Source: Chryseobacterium sp. HSC-36S06
GTDB lineage: Bacteria; Bacteroidota; Bacteroidia; Flavobacteriales; Weeksellaceae
NCBI RefSeq assembly: GCF_024171485.1
Contig: NZ_JALJZX010000001.1
Location: 496,001-560,000, forward strand
DNA length: 64,000 nucleotides
Direction of reading: 5' to 3'
Shown here one piece after another: positions 7,442 to 16,877 of the stretch. Each line of letters begins with the position of its first letter. Positions within the stretch are counted from its first letter, which is position 1. A program made the translations under genes and the position numbers. The notes under the pieces are model-generated. The model searched no databases, was not told the origin of the DNA, and saw only the letters and a program-made list of their open reading frames with translations.

Positions 7442-9559
7442 TTAAACGAGCATTTTTTCCAAAATCTCACACGCCGATTTCGGCAAATTGGTTCCCGGGC
7501 CAAAAATATGATCAGCGCCGTTTTGATAAAGAAATTCATAATCCTGCTGAGGAATTACGCCGCCGACAACGATCGTAATGTCGTCTGCGCCGAGTTTTTT
7601 TAATTCATCAACAACTTGCGGAACCAAGGTTTTATGACCGGCTGCTAAAGACGAAACCCCAAGAATATGAATATCGTTTTCCACCGCCTGTTTGGCGACT
7701 TCTTCCGGAGTTTGGAAAAGCGGAGCAACATCCACATCAAATCCCATGTCAGCAAAAGCTGTTGCGACAACCTTCGCACCGCGGTCGTGGCCGTCCTGGC
7801 CCATTTTTACCACCATAATTCGTGGTCTGCGTCCTTCGTGGTCTTCAAATTTCTGAGTTAAGGAAATGGCTTTCTCAAAATATTCGTTTTTACTGGCATT
7901 CATGGCGTAAACTCCCTGTATTGTTCTGATATTGGCTTTGTAGCGACCGAAGCTTTCTTCCATCGCATCACTCATTTCACCTAAAGTTACTCTTCTTCTG
8001 GCGGCTTCGATGCATATTTCCAGAAGGTTTCCGTTTCCTATTTTGGCGGATTCTTTTAGTTTTTCAATGATTTCGGCTACTTTTTCGGTATTTCTTTCCG
8101 CTTTTATCTGATTGAGTCTTTCGATCTGTTTTCTGCGAACTTCGGAATTATCGATGTCTAAAATATCGAGTTCCATTTGTTTTTGGGTGGATTTAAAGGA
8201 ATTTACTCCGATGATAAATTCCTCGCCACTATCGATTTTTGCCTGTTTTTTAGCGGCAGCTTCTTCGATCCTCATTTTCGGAATTCCGGCTTCGATGGCT
8301 TTGGTCATTCCTCCTTCTTTCTCCACTTCATCAATGAACTTCATTGCTTCATCAATCATTTGCTGCGTTAAACTTTCGACTAAATGACTTCCGCCCATTG
8401 GATCAACGACATCGCAGATTCCGCTTTCCTGCTGAAGGATAATCTGTGTATTTCTGGCGATTTTTGCGGAATAATCCGTCGGTAACGCGATAGCTTCATC
8501 CAAAGCATTTGTGTGGAGAGATTGAGTCCCTCCCAAAGCTGAAGATAATGCTTCGATTGCTGTTCGTGTAATGTTATTGAAAGGTTCCTGTTCAGTTAAA
8601 CTCCATCCTGAAGTTTGTGAATGCGTTCTTAACGCTAAAGATTTCGGATTCTGCGGATTAAACTGCGTTAAAAGCTCCGCCCAGATCACGCGCGCGGCTC
8701 TCATTTTTGCAATTTCCATAAAATGATTCATCCCAATTGCCCAGAAAAATGATAAGCGCGGTGCAAAATCGTCCACCTTCATGCCGGCTTTAATTCCTGT
8801 TCTTACGTATTCCAGTCCATCTGCTAAGGTGTAAGCCATTTCGAGAACCGGCGTAGCTCCAGCTTCCTGCATGTGATAGCCTGAAATGGAAATGGAATTG
8901 AACTTGGGAATATTGTTAGCCGTATATTCGAAAATATCAGCGATGATTTTCATGGAAGGTGTTGGCGGATAAATGTAGGTGTTTCTCACCATGAATTCTT
9001 TAAGAATATCATTTTGGATAGTTCCGGAAAGTTTTTCCTGTGAAACGCCCTGCTCTTCGGCAGCAACAATATAAAATGCTAAAACAGGCAAAACTGCGCC
9101 ATTCATCGTCATGGAAACCGAAATTTCATCCAAGGGAATCTCGTTGAAGAGAATCTTCATGTCTTCCACAGAATCAATGGCAACACCGGCTTTGCCAACA
9201 TCTCCCACAACTCGCGGATGATCAGAATCGTAACCGCGGTGCGTCGCCAAATCAAATGCAACGGATAAACCTTTCTGTCCGGCAGCTAAATTTCTTCTGT
9301 AAAAAGCATTGGATTCTTCTGCAGTCGAAAATCCGGCATATTGCCTGATAGTCCACGGTTTCTGAACATACATTGTTGAATATGGACCGCGTAAATAGGG
9401 TGCAATTCCGGCAGAGTATCCCTTTTCAGTTATATTTTTTGAGTCTTTTTCGGTGTAGGAAGATTTCATTTCCAAACCGTCTTTTTCGAAATTATACGGA
9501 ATCAGCTGGTCAGATGTCACAGAAAAATCCGGAGTTTTGGCAAGAATCTTTTTACGCAT
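7442..9559 (-). CDS. scpA: Methylmalonyl-CoA mutase, catalytic subunit
   Basis: A 705-residue B12-dependent enzyme that interconverts (R)-methylmalonyl-CoA and succinyl-CoA in the cytoplasm. The N-terminal barrel has the substrate-binding segment [20 protein letters not shown]. The C-terminal cobalamin domain has [13 protein letters not shown] with the cobalt-ligating H591. Length and both domains are complete. The small (beta) subunit gene that often precedes it is not adjacent, so either the subunit is elsewhere or the enzyme is a homodimer. The GTPase chaperone MeaB is encoded 45 kb away at 54303. Expected role: propionyl-CoA use or odd-chain fatty acid and branched amino-acid breakdown. 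Confidence 0.93.
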   Translation of the reverse strand: MRKKILAKTPDFSVTSDQLIPYNFEKDGLEMKSSYTEKDSKNITEKGYSAGIAPYLRGPYSTMYVQKPWTIRQYAGFSTAEESNAFYRRNLAAGQKGLSVAFDLATHRGYDSDHPRVVGDVGKAGVAIDSVEDMKILFNEIPLDEISVSMTMNGAVLPVLAFYIVAAEEQGVSQEKLSGTIQNDILKEFMVRNTYIYPPTPSMKIIADIFEYTANNIPKFNSISISGYHMQEAGATPVLEMAYTLADGLEYVRTGIKAGMKVDDFAPRLSFFWAIGMNHFMEIAKMRAARVIWAELLTQFNPQNPKSLALRTHSQTSGWSLTEQEPFNNITRTAIEALSSALGGTQSLHTNALDEAIALPTDYSAKIARNTQIILQQESGICDVVDPMGGSHLVESLTQQMIDEAMKFIDEVEKEGGMTKAIEAGIPKMRIEEAAAKKQAKIDSGEEFIIGVNSFKSTQKQMELDILDIDNSEVRRKQIERLNQIKAERNTEKVAEIIEKLKESAKIGNGNLLEICIEAARRRVTLGEMSDAMEESFGRYKANIRTIQGVYAMNASKNEYFEKAISLTQKFEDHEGRRPRIMVVKMGQDGHDRGAKVVATAFADMGFDVDVAPLFQTPEEVAKQAVENDIHILGVSSLAAGHKTLVPQVVDELKKLGADDITIVVGGVIPQQDYEFLYQNGADHIFGPGTNLPKSACEILEKMLV

Positions 9560-9631
9560 TGGTCTTAAAAATTAAAAAAGTAAAGTTACAAAATTTAGAC
9601 AAGGCATCGTATTTAGAATTGGTAGGGGAAT

Positions 9632-9660
9632 AAAAAAAGCCTTCCCAAAAGGAAGGCTTT
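9632..9660 (-). terminator. Terminator of the small lipoprotein gene
   Basis: Stem AAGCCTTCC/GGAAGGCTT (9637-9659) followed on the minus strand by seven T. It is 23 bases downstream of the lipoprotein stop codon. Confidence 0.85.
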
Positions 9661-9682
9661 CTTATTTTATTGAATGGATAAA

Positions 9683-9949
9683 TTATTTTGTAATGTCACC
9701 ATCACCATCAGTAGCATCTTTAGCTGCGTCTTTTACTTCTGCTGCCCCTTCCTCTATTGCATCACCTGTAGCGTTTATTGCTTCGCCAACTGCCGTAGAA
9801 TCAGAGATAATTGGTAAAGAATCATTATCCACTACAACTGCAGTTGCTGTAGAATCTGCGTTTACATCTGTAGCAACAGTTTCGGTTTTTTTACAAGAAA
9901 TTAAAGTTACTGCTGCAAAAGCTGCCGCCATAAAGATTGATTTTTTCAT
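9683..9949 (-). CDS. Small acidic lipoprotein
   Basis: An 88-residue protein with a lipoprotein signal ending in the lipobox LISC (C19). The mature part is rich in Asp, Ala, Thr and Val, with an amphipathic alanine/acidic helix near the C-terminus (GDAIEEGAAEVKDAAKDATDG). Such short acidic lipoproteins are common in Flavobacteriia and have no assigned function. The gene has its own terminator and is probably monocistronic. Confidence 0.7.
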   Translation of the reverse strand: MKKSIFMAAAFAAVTLISCKKTETVATDVNADSTATAVVVDNDSLPIISDSTAVGEAINATGDAIEEGAAEVKDAAKDATDGDGDITK

Positions 9950-9999
9950 AATATAATATTTTTAAATTTTTGCTAATATAAATAAAACTGATTAAAGTC

Positions 10000-11085
10000 C
10001 TAATAATTTTCTTCTTCACCTTTCATTTTCTCCGCGTTCTCTGCCATAATCACCGCATCAATCATTTCCTGCAGATCTCCATTCATATAGGCATCGAGAT
10101 TATACATCGATTTGTTCACTCTGTGATCGGTAACTCTTCCCTGAGGATAATTGTAGGTTTTGATTTTTGCTGAACGGTCTCCTGTTGAAACCATCGATTT
10201 ACGCTGTGCAGCAACATCACCAACTGCTTTCTGCACTTCGATATCGTAAAGTTTTGTCCTTAACATCTCCATTGCAAGTTCGCGGTTAGCCAACTGTGAA
10301 CGTGCCTGCTGACATACAACAACCATACCAGAAGGCTTATGCGTGAGCTGAACTTTTGTTTCTACTTTATTTACGTTTTGCCCACCAGCTCCCCCGGATC
10401 GCGAGGTCTGCATTTCGATGTCGGCAGGGTTTAATTCAAAATCAACCTCTTCAGCTTCCGGAAGAACCGCCACGGTAATCGCAGAAGTATGAACTCTACC
10501 CTGAGATTCGGTTTCGGGGACACGCTGTACGCGGTGAACACCGGATTCGAATTTCATGATGCCATAAACTCCGTCGCCTTCCACCTTTAAAATCAGTTCT
10601 TTATAACCTTTGGAAGCTTCGCTGGAATCTGTTATTTCGTGTTTCCAGCCTTTTGTTTTAAAATACATCGCATAAGCTCTGTACACATCTTCTACAAAGA
10701 TGGCTGCTTCGTCGCCACCGGTACCTGCCCGCAATTCGATGATTACGTTTTTATCATCGGCTGGGTCTTTTGGAATCAAAAGAACTTTCAGCTGTTCTTC
10801 GAGACCTGGAATTTTCTGAATGGCTTCATTTTTTTCAATTTTAGCCATTTCTACAAATTCCTTATCGGATCCGTCGGCAATAATTTCGTCGGATTCTTCA
10901 ATGGTATTTAAAGTCTGTTTATACTGGTCGAAAACGGAAACAATCTTCCCCAAGTCGCTGTATTCTTTGTTCAGCGACGAGTATTTTTTCTGGTCGGAAA
11001 TTACATCGGGCTGAATGATAAGGTCGGCAACTTCATTGTAGCGTTGCTTAATTGCTTCGAGTTTGGGAATAAGAGACTTTGACAT
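10000..11085 (-). CDS. prfA: Peptide chain release factor 1
   Basis: A 361-residue RF1 that recognises UAA and UAG stop codons and triggers peptide release on the ribosome. The codon-reading tripeptide of the PxT class is PET (190-192, in [14 protein letters not shown]), and the catalytic GGQ is at 234-236 ([11 protein letters not shown]). I chose ATG at 11085 although the frame stays open to 11151. The start at 11085 gives the normal family N-terminus ([12 protein letters not shown]), and a TAnnTTTG box at 11105-11112 lies inside the longer frame, so a longer protein would start upstream of the likely transcript start. Confidence 0.95.
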   Translation of the reverse strand: MSKSLIPKLEAIKQRYNEVADLIIQPDVISDQKKYSSLNKEYSDLGKIVSVFDQYKQTLNTIEESDEIIADGSDKEFVEMAKIEKNEAIQKIPGLEEQLKVLLIPKDPADDKNVIIELRAGTGGDEAAIFVEDVYRAYAMYFKTKGWKHEITDSSEASKGYKELILKVEGDGVYGIMKFESGVHRVQRVPETESQGRVHTSAITVAVLPEAEEVDFELNPADIEMQTSRSGGAGGQNVNKVETKVQLTHKPSGMVVVCQQARSQLANRELAMEMLRTKLYDIEVQKAVGDVAAQRKSMVSTGDRSAKIKTYNYPQGRVTDHRVNKSMYNLDAYMNGDLQEMIDAVIMAENAEKMKGEEENY

Positions 11086-11104
11086 TACTGGAATTTTGTG
11101 GGGG

Positions 11105-11112
11105 CAAAGATA
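11105..11112 (-). promoter_or_regulatory. Putative -7 element of the prfA promoter
   Basis: TATCTTTG on the minus strand matches TAnnTTTG. It is 20 bases upstream of the prfA start codon and supports the shorter start. Confidence 0.5.
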
Positions 11113-11163
11113 GGAAAAAAGCAGAAAAGAATATTTCTTACCTGAGAACAACCGGCCGGTCTT

Positions 11164-11232
11164 CTAGCCCGGATTGAAACGGCATCCTTTTGCGGAGCGC
11201 AACGGAGCAAAAGATACAGTGGAAAGCCGGCA
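11164..11232 (+). ncRNA. Structured repeat resembling the flavo-1 RNA motif
   Basis: The plus strand reads TAGCCCGGATTGAAACGGC, then a hairpin CTTTTGC (11187-11193) / GCAAAAG (11207-11213), then GATACAGTGGAAAGCCGG. The outer CCGG segments (11169-11172 and 11227-11230) can pair. This layout is a frequent intergenic element in Flavobacteriia and, from memory, resembles the flavo-1 RNA described by comparative genomics. Its function is unknown. The strand is taken from the usual reading and could be the opposite. It lies between prfA and the terminator of the next minus-strand gene. Confidence 0.5.
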
Positions 11233-11264
11233 TTTGTATGGAAATAAAACGGAAAAAGTTGCTC

Positions 11265-11299
11265 GAAAAAAAAAAATCAGCCTCTGAAAAAGAGACTGA
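11265..11299 (-). terminator. Terminator downstream of the His-tailed membrane protein
   Basis: Stem CAGCCTCT (11278-11285) with AGAGACTG (11291-11298), one wobble pair, followed on the minus strand by a run of eleven T (11266-11276). Confidence 0.75.
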
Positions 11300-11366
11300 C
11301 TGTATATATGATTTTGCTTTGTGACTGCTGTTCCCGGAAATTATTGTGGGAGAGCAGTGACATCAA

Positions 11367-11654
11367 CTAGTGATGACCATGACTGTCGTGGCTGTGTAAG
11401 AACGGGCCGTGACCTTTTGGGTTGCTGTAAACCAATTCTACACCTTCCTGTTCTGTAAGCGTTTTTCTTCTGATATCTTCAGGATCGAAAGGTTTGGTTT
11501 TACCGAAATATTCCATTAATCCGGAAGTAAGCCAGATTGGGATTACGTAACCGAAAAACATGAAGATACACCAGAATCCGATAAGGAACATGCACAGAAA
11601 ATATACGGTCCAAAGGAACTGGTAGAACGGAAAAAATGCTGATAACATCATCAT
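11367..11654 (-). CDS. Small membrane protein with His-rich C-terminus
   Basis: A 95-residue protein with a strongly hydrophobic, aromatic N-terminal half (about residues 4-48, room for two membrane helices) and a soluble tail. The tail ends in GHGPFLHSHDSHGHH, with six His in the last fourteen residues, which could bind metal. I do not recognise the family. It follows the class I fumarase gene on the same strand after 91 bases and may be co-transcribed with it, since the first terminator found is the one after this gene. Confidence 0.55.
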   Translation of the reverse strand: MMMLSAFFPFYQFLWTVYFLCMFLIGFWCIFMFFGYVIPIWLTSGLMEYFGKTKPFDPEDIRRKTLTEQEGVELVYSNPKGHGPFLHSHDSHGHH

Positions 11655-11745
11655 TGTAATAGATTTTAGGCAAAAGTAGGATAATTTTTGTTTTTGGGCA
11701 AAAGATTTCCGGTGATTTTTTGCTATTTAAAATGATTAAAAAATA

Positions 11746-13353
11746 TTAGTGAGAAATGGATTCGAAAAAATCATTCCCTTTATCATCGGAGATGATGAAC
11801 GCCGGGAAGTTCTGGATTTCGATTTTTCGCACGGCTTCCATCCCAAGTTCTTCAAAATCAACAACCTCAACGGATTTGATGTTTTCTTTAGCTAAAATGG
11901 CCGCAGGTCCGCCGATAGACCCGAGGTAAAAGCCGCCATATTTTGCACAGGCGTTAGTGACATCCCTGCTTCGGTTTCCTTTCGCAAGCATAATCATGCT
12001 GCCGCCGTGTGACTGAAATTCATCTACATAAACATCCATTCTGCCGGCAGTTGTAGGTCCGAAACTTCCGGAAGCCATTCCGTCCGGTGTTTTTGCAGGA
12101 CCTGCGTAATAAATCGGATGGTTTTTGAAATAATCCGGCATCGGTTTTCCGCTGTCGAGAAGTTCTTTAATTTTTGCGTGCGCAATATCGCGGGCTACGA
12201 TTAAAGTTCCGTTCAGGCTTAAGCGGGTTTTAATCGGATATTTAGAAAGTTCTGCTAAAATATCTGGCATTGGTTTATTCAAATCGATTGAAACTGCTTC
12301 TTCCAAATGTGGCGGAGTTTCAGGCAGATATTGTTTTGGATTGGTTTCTAACTGTTCGAGGAAAATTCCTTCACGGTTGATGAAACCTTTAATATTTCTG
12401 TCAGCAGAACAGGAAACGCCCATTCCGACCGGACAGGAAGCTGCATGACGTGGCAAACGGATGACCCGAACATCGTGGGTGAGGTATTTTCCGCCAAATT
12501 GAGCTCCAATTGACGATTCCTGGCAGATTTGCTGAACTCTTTTCTCCCATTCGAGATCACGGAAAGCCTGGCCACCCATGTTTCCTTCGGTGGGAAGGTG
12601 ATCGTAATATCCGGCACTTGCTTTTTTTACGGCTGCTAAATTAGCTTCCGCGGAAGTTCCGCCAATAACTAGCGCGAGGTGATAAGGCGGGCAAGCTGCT
12701 GTTCCCAAATCCATGATTCTTTCGCGAACGAAAGCTTCCAGTGAGCTGTCATTCAATAAAGATTTAGTTTTCTGGTAAAGGAAGGTCTTGTTCGCAGACC
12801 CACCACCTTTTGCGAGGAAAAGGAATTTGTATTCTTCGCCTTTAGTGGCATAAATATCAATCTGTGCCGGAAGATTAGAACCTGAATTCTTCTCTTCAAA
12901 CATCGTCAAAGGCACGATTTGGGAATATCTGAGATTGCGGGTTTGGTAAGTATTATAAATTCCTCTGGAAATCCATTCCGCATCATTCGCTCCGGTGTAA
13001 ACATTTTCACCTTTTTTTGCCACACAAATTGCCGTTCCGGTATCCTGACATGAAGGCAAGGCGCCTTCAGCCGCAACTGCCGCGTTCTGTAGAAGATTAT
13101 AAGCGACGAAACGGTCGTTGTCGGTCGCTTCCGGATCATCGATTATATTTCTGAGCTTTTGAAGATGTGAAGGGCGAAGCATGAAAGAAACGTCGGCCAA
13201 AGCCTGTTCACCAAGAAGTTCCAGTGCCCGGGGATCGATGGTTAAGATTTCTCTGCCGCCAAGGTACTCTACTTTTAAATATTCGGAACTGAGTTTTTTG
13301 TATTGGGTGTCGTCTTTAAGAATAGGAAAAGGCTCCTGGTATTGAAATTCCAT
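11746..13353 (-). CDS. fumA: Fumarate hydratase class I (Fe-S dependent)
   Basis: A 535-residue single-chain class I fumarase that interconverts fumarate and malate in the TCA cycle. The alpha part has PSCQDTGTA and [16 protein letters not shown], and the region around [17 protein letters not shown] supplies further cysteines, consistent with a labile [4Fe-4S] cluster. The C-terminal beta domain has [18 protein letters not shown] and the GSIGGPAA segment. A cluster-free class II fumarase is encoded 1.35 kb away on the other strand. Class I enzymes are sensitive to oxygen and superoxide, so the two may serve different conditions. Confidence 0.92.
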   Translation of the reverse strand: MEFQYQEPFPILKDDTQYKKLSSEYLKVEYLGGREILTIDPRALELLGEQALADVSFMLRPSHLQKLRNIIDDPEATDNDRFVAYNLLQNAAVAAEGALPSCQDTGTAICVAKKGENVYTGANDAEWISRGIYNTYQTRNLRYSQIVPLTMFEEKNSGSNLPAQIDIYATKGEEYKFLFLAKGGGSANKTFLYQKTKSLLNDSSLEAFVRERIMDLGTAACPPYHLALVIGGTSAEANLAAVKKASAGYYDHLPTEGNMGGQAFRDLEWEKRVQQICQESSIGAQFGGKYLTHDVRVIRLPRHAASCPVGMGVSCSADRNIKGFINREGIFLEQLETNPKQYLPETPPHLEEAVSIDLNKPMPDILAELSKYPIKTRLSLNGTLIVARDIAHAKIKELLDSGKPMPDYFKNHPIYYAGPAKTPDGMASGSFGPTTAGRMDVYVDEFQSHGGSMIMLAKGNRSRDVTNACAKYGGFYLGSIGGPAAILAKENIKSVEVVDFEELGMEAVRKIEIQNFPAFIISDDKGNDFFESISH

Positions 13354-13427
13354 ATTTGATTTTTACGCGACAAAAATAATCAAATTAAAGGGATAATACC
13401 GAAACCTTAGCAGGACTTTTATCACAT

Positions 13428-13467
13428 AAAAAAAGGCACAGAAAGTGTAAATTTCTATGCCTTTTTC
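13428..13467 (-). terminator. Terminator of the WYL regulator gene
   Basis: Stem AAAAGGCA...AGAAA with TTTCT...TGCCTTTT (13431-13466), followed on the minus strand by seven T. It separates the regulator from fumA, so fumA needs its own promoter. Confidence 0.75.
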
Positions 13468-13508
13468 ATCATTCATCTTGTTGAGTACAAAGATAAACCG
13501 TGATCATG

Positions 13509-14585
13509 TCAATTTTTGTCAAGCACTTGAAGATTCATGAATGAATTACTGGAAGTTAAGGGGGTCTCGGATTGATAGTGATCCAGAATTTCCTGATGTT
13601 TCTCCTTTACGAGCTGTTTCAGTACCGTAGGTTTTATAACTCGGGCATTACTCATCCACTGGAAAATCCAGCCTACCAGTTCGCGGTTGATTCCGCAGCG
13701 CAGGGTCATAACATAATTACCGTTGTCGATTTTAGAAAAATTCTGTGAGTGGTGCCAAAAATGGTGTTTTACGAATTCTGCAGTAAGTTCAGAAAATTCA
13801 ATTTCAATATCGTAGATTTCATCGTCCATATTATTGGTAATACCAAACCGGTTTTCCATTTCACGACTCAGGGTGGCTAGAAGATCCCTGTTATCAAACA
13901 TATTATTGGTCAGGCTGTATTTTTTAAGCTGGTTGAGCGCGATAGCTATAATTTTATTTTTTCCTTTCACAAAGCCTAATAGATGAATAACACCGCGATG
14001 ATAAAGAATCTGCAGCGGGAGGAAATCTACCGGATACGCAATAGCCTGTGGGATCGAAGTGTAGTCGTAACCTACTTCTAACAGTCTCATTTCTCTTTTA
14101 TGCTGAATGCTCCATATGGCATCATTCAATGTTTTTTGATAGCCATCTAAGGAAAGCAGCTCATAAAAATAGCTGTTAGCAATCTGCTGGTCGGCGAAAA
14201 CCGAAAAATCTTCGAAATTACTTTTGCTATAATTTTTATAAAAGAGATTCTCGATCCGGTCAAAAGTTTCTTCACGGGATTTCACCAAGGGTAGCGGCAT
14301 TAGGTTTTTAAAAAGCAGATAACTCTGGATATCGAACTCATTGAGTTTTGCGGAACTTTTATCATACTCAATTTTCCAGGTTTTTTTGTTTTTTTCACCT
14401 TCTGTAATAATGAGTTTTTCATTGTGCTGCACAATATCTTCGAGTTCATCCAGATAACGGTATAATGTTCTTTCAGAGATATTGAGGTCGTGAGACTTCG
14501 CCCACTGCTTAATAACTTCAATGTTTACAGGTCCCCGCTTGAGACGGTTGTAAATTCTTAGCAAATTTCTAGATTTCTTAGACAT
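13509..14585 (-). CDS. WYL-domain transcriptional regulator
   Basis: A 358-residue protein with an N-terminal winged HTH of the DeoR/HTH_11 type (about residues 1-60, with ISERTLYRYLDELEDI as recognition helix) and a C-terminal WYL-type ligand-sensing domain (about 150-330, with REMRLLEVGYDYTS and PVDFLPLQILYHRG). WYL proteins respond to varied ligands, including nucleic acids in some cases; the ligand here is unknown. The gene is divergent from fumC, and fumA lies just downstream. Control of the fumarases is a guess from position alone. Confidence 0.8.
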   Translation of the reverse strand: MSKKSRNLLRIYNRLKRGPVNIEVIKQWAKSHDLNISERTLYRYLDELEDIVQHNEKLIITEGEKNKKTWKIEYDKSSAKLNEFDIQSYLLFKNLMPLPLVKSREETFDRIENLFYKNYSKSNFEDFSVFADQQIANSYFYELLSLDGYQKTLNDAIWSIQHKREMRLLEVGYDYTSIPQAIAYPVDFLPLQILYHRGVIHLLGFVKGKNKIIAIALNQLKKYSLTNNMFDNRDLLATLSREMENRFGITNNMDDEIYDIEIEFSELTAEFVKHHFWHHSQNFSKIDNGNYVMTLRCGINRELVGWIFQWMSNARVIKPTVLKQLVKEKHQEILDHYQSETPLTSSNSFMNLQVLDKN

Positions 14586-14704
14586 AAATTTTTCTTCTCT
14601 ATCAAATTTAGTTAATAATCTGTATAATATGGAGTTAATCTATTTATTTTTAATTCTGCATCAAATAGGAAAAACGTAACTTTAATCATTAAAATTTTAC
14701 ATCA

Positions 14705-16099
14705 ATGAATTACAGAATAGAACACGATACAATGGGAGAAGTTCAGGTTCCTGCTGATAAATTTTGGGGCGCACAAACAGAACGGTCCAGAAACAACTTT
14801 AAAATAGGACCAGAAGCTTCTATGCCGCATGAAATTATTGAGGCATTTGCAATTTTAAAAAAAGCCGCGGCATTCGCCAATACTGATTTGGGCGTTCTTT
14901 CAGCTGAAAAAAGAGACAAAATTGCTCAGGTCTGTGATGAAATCTTAGAGGGAAAACTTAACGATCAGTTTCCGCTCGTGATCTGGCAAACCGGTTCCGG
15001 TACGCAGAGCAATATGAATGTGAATGAAGTGATTTCAAACAAAGCTCATGTGAACAGTGGCGGAGTTCTGGGCGAAAAATCAGGAATTCACCCGAACGAT
15101 GATGTCAACAAATCACAGAGTTCCAATGATACTTACCCTACAGCGATGCATATTGCCGCGTACAAAAAGGTAGTTGAACATACGTTGCCGGCTGTTGAAA
15201 AACTCAGAGATACGCTTCACGCTAAATCTGAAGAATTTAAAAATATCGTAAAAATCGGCAGAACGCATCTTATGGACGCCACTCCTTTAACCCTCGGGCA
15301 GGAATTTTCCGGATACGTAGCACAGCTTGATTATGCCATGAAGGCCATTGCCAATACTTTTGACCATCTTCAGGAAATCGCTTTAGGCGGAACCGCCGTA
15401 GGGACAGGACTGAATACACCGGAAGGTTATGATGTGCTGGTGGCGAAATATATTTCTGATTTTACCGGACTTCCTTTTGTAACGGCGCCCAATAAATTCG
15501 AAGCCCTTGCAGCACACGACGCGATCGTGGAGACTCACGGCGCATTAAAACAGCTCGCTGTCGCCCTTTATAAAATCGCACAGGATATCCGTTTTCTGGC
15601 CTCTGGGCCGAGAAGTGGGATTGGCGAAATTTTAATTCCAGAAAACGAACCCGGATCATCGATCATGCCGGGAAAAGTAAATCCGACCCAGAACGAAGCG
15701 ATGACCATGGTTTGCGCACAGGTTCTGGGCAATGACACCACCATTTCTTTCGCCGGAACACAGGGGAATTATGAACTTAACGTCTTTAAACCTGTAATGG
15801 CGTATAACTTCCTACAGTCTGCGCAGCTTTTGGGCGACGCCTGTATTTCGTTTAATGACCATTGTGCAGTTGGAATTGAAGCCAATGAACCAAGAATAAA
15901 AGAACTTGTCGATAAATCTTTAATGCTGGTTACCGCATTAAATACTCATATCGGTTACGAAAATGCAGCGAAGATTGCGAAAACCGCACACCAAAACGGC
16001 ACCACTTTAAAGGAAGAAGCAGTTAATCTGGGGCTTTTAACCTCCGAAGAATTTGATGAATGGGTAAAACCGGAAGATATGGTTGGAGGTTTAGCGTAA
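14705..16099 (+). CDS. fumC: Fumarate hydratase class II
   Basis: A 464-residue homotetrameric enzyme of the fumarase/aspartase superfamily, free of Fe-S clusters. The signature [10 protein letters not shown] is at 317-326, [10 protein letters not shown] at 97-105, and the catalytic His region is [14 protein letters not shown] (183-196). It converts fumarate to malate in the cytoplasm. The upstream region, shared with the divergent WYL regulator, has only a near-match promoter box (TAACTTTA, 14677-14684). A bidirectional terminator follows. Confidence 0.95.
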   Translation: MNYRIEHDTMGEVQVPADKFWGAQTERSRNNFKIGPEASMPHEIIEAFAILKKAAAFANTDLGVLSAEKRDKIAQVCDEILEGKLNDQFPLVIWQTGSGTQSNMNVNEVISNKAHVNSGGVLGEKSGIHPNDDVNKSQSSNDTYPTAMHIAAYKKVVEHTLPAVEKLRDTLHAKSEEFKNIVKIGRTHLMDATPLTLGQEFSGYVAQLDYAMKAIANTFDHLQEIALGGTAVGTGLNTPEGYDVLVAKYISDFTGLPFVTAPNKFEALAAHDAIVETHGALKQLAVALYKIAQDIRFLASGPRSGIGEILIPENEPGSSIMPGKVNPTQNEAMTMVCAQVLGNDTTISFAGTQGNYELNVFKPVMAYNFLQSAQLLGDACISFNDHCAVGIEANEPRIKELVDKSLMLVTALNTHIGYENAAKIAKTAHQNGTTLKEEAVNLGLLTSEEFDEWVKPEDMVGGLA

Positions 16100-16116
16100 A
16101 TCAACTCATCGAAAAT

Positions 16117-16150
16117 TAAAAATCCCCGGAAATTTTCCAGGGATTTTGTT
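16117..16150. terminator. Bidirectional terminator between fumC and the ABC ATPase gene
   Basis: The hairpin AAAATCCCcgg...ccAGGGATTTT lies between convergent genes, with T-rich sequence on both strands. Confidence 0.75.
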
Positions 16151-16152
16151 TA

Positions 16153-16863
16153 TTAATCTACAGTGACGGAACTGGCGAAAAAATCTTCGAGTTCGCGCAA
16201 GGTTTCGGGATTTGTTCGGATGTCTTTCACGAGTTCGCCTTTGTTTAATACAACAATCCGGTCGCTCACTTCAGTAGTATGGGCAAGGTCGTGGCTGGAA
16301 ATAAGAAAAGTAACTGACTCATTTTGAGACCATGTTCTGATGAGTTTTTTAAGCTTTATCTGTGTAGATGGATCCAGATTTGCAAAAGGTTCATCAAGAA
16401 TAATGATTTCCGGAGTGCCGATAAGCGCCCCAACAATTCCTACTTTTTTCTGGTTGCCTTTCGAGAGGTCTCGCACATATTTTTTGGCATCCAGAATTTC
16501 ACCGTTGAAGAAATCATCAAACTGTTTCAGGAACTCATTAACCGTCGTTTTATCCTGTCCGCGTAGTTCGCCGATAAAATAAAAATACTCTTCGGGCGTC
16601 AGATAACCAATAAGAAATGACTCATCGATAAAGGCGGAAACTTTGTTTTTCCAGTTTTCGTTCTCATTTACTTTATCGCCGCCAATTTCAACAAAGCCGG
16701 ATGACGGCTCTATTAAATCCAGCAAAAGCGAAAAAAGGGTTGTTTTACCGGCGCCGTTATTCCCTACCAATCCGAAACTTTCACCTTTAGGGATTTGGAG
16801 AGATTCAATATGAAGAACTTTTTTGCTGCCGTAAATTTTAGAAATATTTTGAATGTTTATCAT
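16153..16863 (-). CDS. ABC transporter ATP-binding protein
   Basis: A 236-residue ATPase. Walker A is GNNGAGKT (34-41), the signature is LSKGNQKKVG, and Walker B is IIILDEPFANLD. The degenerate signature (SKGNQKK) is typical of ABC exporters of the CcmA/NatA class. It lies 14 bases downstream of a large membrane protein gene on the same strand, which is its likely permease partner. The substrate is unknown. Confidence 0.88.
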   Translation of the reverse strand: MINIQNISKIYGSKKVLHIESLQIPKGESFGLVGNNGAGKTTLFSLLLDLIEPSSGFVEIGGDKVNENENWKNKVSAFIDESFLIGYLTPEEYFYFIGELRGQDKTTVNEFLKQFDDFFNGEILDAKKYVRDLSKGNQKKVGIVGALIGTPEIIILDEPFANLDPSTQIKLKKLIRTWSQNESVTFLISSHDLAHTTEVSDRIVVLNKGELVKDIRTNPETLRELEDFFASSVTVD

Positions 16864-16877
16864 GTTTATAGCTTAAA

